Source: Ditylenchus dipsaci
Lineage: Eukaryota; Nematoda; Chromadorea; Rhabditida; Anguinidae
Reading direction: 5' to 3'
Length of the DNA stretch: 64,000 bases
NCBI GenBank assembly: GCA_004194705.1
Contig: SADC01001320.1
Coordinates: forward strand, 620,001 to 684,000
How positions within the stretch are numbered: position 1 is the first letter of the stretch; every line of letters begins with the position of its first letter. Shown here piece after piece: positions 59,185-64,000 of the stretch. The position numbers and the translations under genes are program-made. The notes under the pieces were generated by a model. That model searched no databases and was not told where the DNA came from. It worked only from the letters and a program-made list of their open reading frames with translations.

Positions 59185-59815
59185 TTATATTGCAAAACGA
59201 TCAATTAGATAACATACAATTCTATTCAAGAAAACGGAATTTGCGAAGAATTTATTTCTTTTCAGCAAGCTTGGGGTTTTCTCTGGCTTCTCTACAGCAT
59301 CTGCTTCGGTTTCTTGTGCCTGAGTTATAGTCTTATCGAAGTTGGACATTTCTTCCACATTGAAGGTTTTGTAGTCTTTGCGCTTCTTGGCTGAGACAGC
59401 TCCTCGCTTCTCGATCTAAAAACACAATCATTAACAATTGATTCGAAAGACATCGGATAAGAACGCACTTCTCCAGCTCGCTTGGCATCCTTTACTTCTG
59501 GGTTTAAACTGCGTAGTGAATCATCCTGCTGCCTGGCCGGGTATCTACTTTAGCTCCATCATTCGGCGCAGAGATAGTGGGCTTGACCTGGTCACCTGAG
59601 TCTCGTTTGAGCTGAGCAGTTGGAACTGCGAGGAAGGCGGGAAAACTTGCGTATTGCTGACATTCTCTTTTGCTGGAACGGCTGTAATCTTGACTTCTTT
59701 GATGCTGTTCACTGACTTCGTTTCTTTTTTCCGAATGCACATTGCTTGAGAGCCAACTAATCGACAGAAGGAGATGAATAAAGATGCGATACCTGAAATC
59801 ATTTATCAGAAAGCT
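59185..59815 (-). CDS. unrecognised gene, at least two exons (partial)
   Basis: The last exon (59415-59185) reads IEKRGAVSAKKRKDYKTFNV, then an acidic Glu-rich stretch ending PEKTPSLLKRNKF and a TAA stop. It is preceded by a good acceptor (gtttttag) and, upstream, by an exon ending SLNPEVKDAKRAGE at donor gtgcgt (59468). Further upstream, 59500-59815 is open in two frames; VHSEKRNEVSEQHQRSQDYS and KKETKSVNSIKEVKITAVPA compete, and an acceptor tttcag at about 59792 suggests an exon there. The lysine/glutamate-rich composition suggests a small nuclear or RNA-associated protein, but no family was recognised. Confidence 0.5.
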
Positions 59816-60389
59816 CAAAAATAAAGGATGATACCAGGGTTGGCAGGGTGTGGCTTTTTCGGGCTCAGTAAAGATTTTCTCAAAAATGTTTTCTTTCTCT
59901 CAGTCGCTTGCCTTTTCAAGTATTTGATTAGCGCATCTAATATTTCTACATACCAGCTGCAAGACATTTTCCCTTACATTTTTATTGCAGTCAAAACATG
60001 AAAAATATAAATATAATATACAAAATATCAAAAAATGTGTTATGTTTAGAAAATTCGAACTAATGCGAACTTTATGCAAATTGTGCAAAAAAAATCTGTA
60101 CCCTTGTTGTGGCCGACAAAGCCATACCCTACCAACCTGGACAATACGGAAAGTGCCTTCTTTTGGCGAAAAAGAGCCCCTTTTAAAGTACCCACGGTGC
60201 CCAACTTGCTTTTTTTCGACGGCTGGCCTTTTTTCTTAAGGTGAAAAAGGCAATATGTTCCAATTTTTTATACTTTTAAAAATTAAAAGTGTCTTTTTTC
60301 CTTCAATTTTTTTGAACAAAAGCCGGAAACTTGAATTTTAGAATTAAAAAAACTGGTTTACTCGGTTGGGGAACCGAAGCTTTAAGGCG

Positions 60390-60605
60390 GTATGACGGTG
60401 GGCAAAAAAACCACTTGGCGAAAAACCATTTCGCAAAAAAAATCCATCAAAACCGCTATTTGGCACAACGTCCATTCTGCAAAACTGCTATTTCGCACAA
60501 AACTATTTCGGACAAAACCATTTCGCAATTACCATTTGGCAAAAGTGCCATTTGGCAAAATCCATTTAACAAGACGTCCATTTCGCAAAAAACCATTTTC
60601 TAAAC
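60390..60605. repeat. tandem GGCAAAA/CCATTT repeat
   Basis: About twelve imperfect units such as ACCATTTCGCAAAA and CCATTTGGCAAAA. It looks like one arm of a foldback element of the class described in the findings; no inverted partner was found inside the window. Confidence 0.6.
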
Positions 60606-60679
60606 CTGCCACTTTTCAAGTATGCCACTTGACATGCATTCAATTTTGAGAAAAGTCGATCTCTCCAATCATATAATTG

Positions 60680-60975
60680 GTTTGTTACCAAGCGGATTCG
60701 TGCTCGCGTTTTTTGGCCCGAAATGGTGTTTTTTTTTGTGTTGCAGGTTCAATCCCACGTAGCGGCACACTATTTGTTTTGGCTTTTTTTGGCAGTTTAA
60801 AGGTATTAGACTTTTTTGACGCCAGAATCGGGATCAGCGACCCAAATTACCTCTGAACTGGCCAAAAAAGCCAAAAAAATAGTGTGCCCATACGTGGGTT
60901 TGAACCTACAACACCACAAAAACACCATTTGGGCCAAAAAACGCGAGCACTTACGCACTGCGCCATGGAAGCCCC
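60680..60975. repeat. two head-to-head tRNA-like (SINE-like) repeats
   Basis: Minus-strand copy (60975 to 60840): an A box in TGGCGCAGTGCGTAAGTGC, then GGCCCAAATGGTG, and a B box GGTTCAAACCC. A plus-strand copy (60690-60800) carries GTGCTCGCGTTTTTTGGCCC, a B box GGTTCAATCCC and the same CACACTATTTGTTTTGGC tail. The A-to-B spacing is wider than in a tRNA because of an insert, so this is a tRNA-derived repeat rather than a working tRNA. Confidence 0.6.
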
Positions 60976-61206
60976 TTTTTTTCAAACCTAAATGGTTTTT
61001 CCCGGCTAGGGGACATTTTTCAAAGACGATATTTTTTCAAACGACACTTTTCAGAACGACATTTTCCAAAACGACACTTTTCCAAGACGACATTTTTCCA
61101 AAACGACACTTTTCAAAACGACACTTTTCCAAGAGGGCACTTTTCCAAAATGACACTTTCTAACGACGTTTTTCCGAAACGAAATATTTCCAAGGGTCTA
61201 AGATAG

Positions 61207-61369
61207 CCAAATTGATAGCTTTTGGTGGATTGATTCACGTTTCTGTCTGGTCGAGACAAGCACTGCGGCTCAGAAGCGAAAGATCGAGGGAATCAAAGAG
61301 GCTTTCGCAGCGTTCAATGCGGAGGAGATGGGCAACAGCATGACCCGGAATGGAAAAAATGTATAGGGT
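61207..61369 (+). other. coding-like fragment
   Basis: A plus-strand frame reads FWWIDSRFCLVETSTAAQKR then KIEGIKEAFAAFNAEEMGNS and stops at TAG. Composition and helical periodicity differ from the surrounding repeat, so it may be a C-terminal fragment of an element-borne or host gene. No start, acceptor or family was identified. Confidence 0.35.
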
Positions 61370-61379
61370 TTTTTGTATA

Positions 61380-62831
61380 CAGTCAAACCTCGTTATAAGA
61401 TACACCAGGGACAGACCTCAGCTGTATCTTATAACGAGGTGTATCTTATATAGAGGGTGTATATAAGTCCTGGTAGAGGGCTTACATATTTCATTTATAA
61501 CTCCTGAAAAAGGACTACATGATACTAATAATATCCTTGTACAGGACTTACATATACTAATAATAAGTCCTTGTACAGGACTTACATGAAACAACTACTA
61601 AGTCCTGCTGCAGGACTTAGCAGAACAAAAAGCTTGGGTAATATTTAAACGTGCCCGCTAATCTGTGAAAAATGCCGCTAATTTCGTGAAAAATGCCCGC
61701 TAATCGGAAATGCCCGCTAATCTTTGAAAAATGCCCGCTAATTTGTGAAAATGCCGCTAATTTTCGAAAAATTGCCCGCTAATTTTTTTCTCGTCGTTTT
61801 TAGTCAAAACTTCGCGGGAATTCAAATTTTCTAGTCAGAAAATAGCTTGGATTGGTCAGAATCCCACCGCGGAATGGCAGAAGTCCCTGAAAGTTGGTTT
61901 TTGGGGTTTACTAAAGGGGGGGGGGGGTATACTTTTTGTGAAAAAATCGATTGAGCGGATCAGATTTCGGGTCCGATGGGCTTAATTGCTCAATTAATTG
62001 CATTTCACCAAAATCATTTATTTGCCAAAACTCAAAAAATACTCGAGAAAACGCCATTTTACCACTGTCAAACCATCTTCAGCATGCCCGAGTTGATCTA
62101 GAAAAAAGGTGTTGGACCATGAAAAACGTAAAAAAATTTTTGATCCAAGTGGACGACCACTTAGTTTGGTTGGTTCAGACTAAAAATTTAAAAACCACCG
62201 TAAGCCTGGAATTCTGAGCGATTAAGCCCATCGGACCCGAAATCTGATCAGCTCAATCGATTTTTCGCAAAAAGTAAAAGCCCCCCCCCTTTTAGTAAAC
62301 CCCAAAAACAACTTTCAGGGACTTCTGGCCATTCCGCGGTGGGATTCTGACCAATCCAAGCTATTTTCTGACTAGAAAATTTGAATTCCCGCAAAATTTG
62401 ACTAAAAATGACGAGAAAAAAAAATAGCGGGCAATTTTTCGAAAATTAGCGGGCATTTTTCACAAATTAGCGGGCATTTTTCAAAGATTAGCGGGCATTT
62501 CCGATTAGCGGGCATTTTTCACAGATTATCGGGCATAATTAAATACCACCCAAAAGCTTTCCGCAAACAAAAGTTGAAAAATTTGCACTAAAAATGGCGG
62601 CAATTCAAAAATTTTGTATATTTTTATGGACTGTATCTTATATCGAGTGACATTTTACTGAACGGGATCAAGCTCAGGTGTATCTTATAACGAGGTGTAT
62701 CTTGTATCGAGTGTATCTTATATAGAGGGTTCATTTGCCTTAATTTAGTTCAGACCAACCAATCTTCTTTAGGTGTATCTTATAACGAGGTGTATCTTAT
62801 ATCGGGTGTATCTTATAACGAGGTTTGACTG
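61380..62831. mobile_element. pogo/Tigger-like element, CAGTCAAACCTCGTTATAAG ends
   Basis: TA flanks, ends CAGTCAAACCTCGTTATAAG and complement. Repeated GTGTATCTTATAACGAG units at both ends. It is interrupted by the foldback element at 61636-62551. Confidence 0.85.
61636..62551. mobile_element. foldback element with GCCCGCTAAT tandem arms
   Basis: Ends GGGTAATATTTAAACGTGCC and, inverted, GGGTGGTATTTAATTATGCC; perfect 8-bp duplication AAAAGCTT at 61628-61635 and 62552-62559. Arms are arrays of AATGCCCGCTAATTTGTGAAA units (61655-61790, 62430-62540). The central part is another palindrome with AGAATCCCACCGCGGAATGG, which also occurs at 45680 in diverged form. Confidence 0.92.
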
Positions 62832-63379
62832 TAATGCTAAATTTTAACAGGATTGATAACTGCTATTTCGAGAACTGTCGTTTTTAAAGGGGGGGGGCGA
62901 CAATTGGGGCGTTGAGAAACGGGTTTATTAACCTGATAAAAAACCCATCAATGGGTTGCGAAAAAGATTTTTAATATAAATATTTATGTGATTTTATGAT
63001 GGGTTTCACTACATTATTCGACAATATTCAGTGAAACCATCATAAAATCACATAAATAATTTTATATTTAAAACTTTGCAACCCGTCAATAAGTTTTACC
63101 TTAAGCTGACAAACCCATTTCTCAACCCCCAAGTGTCCCCCCCCCCTTTAAGAATTGTCGGAACAATGGAAAAATGTCGTTTTGGAAACGTGTCATTTGG
63201 AAAATGGCGTTTGGAAAGTGTCGTTTTGGAAAAGTGTCGTTTTGGAAAAACGTCATTTTGGAAAAAATGTCGTTTGGAAAATGTCGTCTGGAAAAAGGTC
63301 GTTTGGAAAAATGTCGTTTTGAAAAAAACTACATTTGAAAAGTGTCGTTTTTGAAAAATGTCCCCTAACCAAAACATGA

Positions 63380-64000
63380 TACCCCTGTGGTTTGAAAATT
63401 TATTACCAGCACTCGTGTTGTCCTTCTTAAAATATCTTTTAGACTATCTGCTCAATTTTTGGTGTTCACTTCAATAAGCTACGAAGTTAAAGACTGCTCT
63501 GGTATACAAAGAAAGAATGTTTAATCTGCAGAATCGTATAAGCGGAATCGATGAGGACAAGAAATATCTGGGAACTCGCATGGCCATTCGAGACAAGCTG
63601 CTTTCTCAAGGTTTTCATTTCTCGTTTTAAGGGGGGAAGCTGGCTGTCGGGAAACCGGGGGACTTCCTATGCGCATCGCCTATAAAGACACATATTCAAT
63701 TCCCACTGAGTTTACACTCTTTTTTTCTCTTGTTTTAGTATGTTTACCAACCTCTAGGACCAAAACTATCGAGAAATCGATAGCAATCATTTGCAGCGCT
63801 GTTTCGCTGTCAGCAAATGCCCTGATTTTGGGATTTCATTCAAATGACCATCAAATTAATGGAAACCAACCAAAATGATGCGTATTTAGTTTTTATATAG
63901 CATGAGCCTCTACTGATCCTACTCAGAAACTTTCAGTGAAATCAGTCAAGAGAAAAACTCCGAAAACCATCGATTTTCGGAAATTTGGCCATTTTTAGGC
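63380..64000 (+). CDS. coding-like exon of an unknown gene (partial)
   Basis: From about 63492 to 63609 a frame reads TALVYKERMFNLQNRISGID then EDKKYLGTRMAIRDKLLSQ. It follows an acceptor-like gttaaag and ends before gttttc. The heptad-like Leu/Ile spacing suggests a coiled coil. The family was not recognised, and neighbouring exons were not found; the rest of the stretch to 64000 shows nothing clear. Confidence 0.4.

Larger units (their letters stand above)
61008..63367. mobile_element. foldback element with AAAACGACACTTTTCC arms
   Basis: Left array 61015-61190, right inverted array 63165-63350, ends GGGGACATTTTTCAAA and its complement. The flanks still show weak inverted homology (TTTCAAACC words), so the true ends may lie slightly further out. 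A coding-like stretch sits at 61207-61366 and a palindrome at 62925-63125. A pogo-like element (61380-62831) is nested within. Confidence 0.72.

Noticed and set aside
63076..63377. Frames of repeated Phe-Gly/Lys-Arg words on both strands
   Set aside because: They translate the TGTCGTTTTGGAAAA array of a foldback element.

Overview
The window is eukaryotic and invertebrate: AT-rich, with spliced genes (GT..AG introns, several only about 35-50 bases), a pol III tRNA with an intron, and dense DNA-transposon litter. The best-preserved genes (a KCNQ potassium channel, an NPY/NPF-type neuropeptide receptor and the nucleoporin Nup107) resemble nematode-type homologues, and the Tc3-like element fits this, but the organism is not proven. 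No bacterial operon, CRISPR array, virus or rRNA was seen. All exon junctions were read by eye from splice consensus and phase.

Layout. 0.5-3.2 kb (+): last three exons of a KCNQ channel and its polyA signal. 3.3-17 kb: intergenic, with a tRNA-Arg(UCU) on the minus strand at 11.4 kb and several foldback and hAT-like elements, including one hAT-like element nested in another. 17.2-28.6 kb (+): a ten-exon neuropeptide receptor gene whose introns hold many elements. 28.9-36.8 kb: a candidate 8-kb element with TA-flanked inverted ends, holding an unrecognised Cys-rich gene, a pogo-like element, a Tc3-like element, a foldback element inside the Tc3 transposase, and a mariner relic. 37.5-41.3 kb (-): Nup107. 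41.5-46.2 kb: a stack of nested palindromic Tc1-like elements. 48.7-49.4 kb (-): an unknown gene. 49.8-56.1 kb: a 6.3-kb inverted-repeat element enclosing a Merlin relic, a mariner fragment and a foldback element. 56.8-59.0 kb: a Mutator-like element with a FLYWCH/MULE transposase relic. 59.2-59.8 kb (-): an unknown gene. 60.4-63.4 kb: tRNA-like repeats and another four-level nest; a coding-like exon follows at 63.5 kb.

The cellular genes do not form an operon. Receptor and channel share a strand but lie 14 kb apart. The strongest unusual signal is the mobile-element ecology: repeated nesting that can be ordered by target-site duplications, a class of foldback elements whose arms are arrays of short tandem units that differ in every element, a TTAA-flanked series whose ends begin AGG-N-S-CAT, and a dispersed hairpin block carrying a perfect splice-donor consensus.
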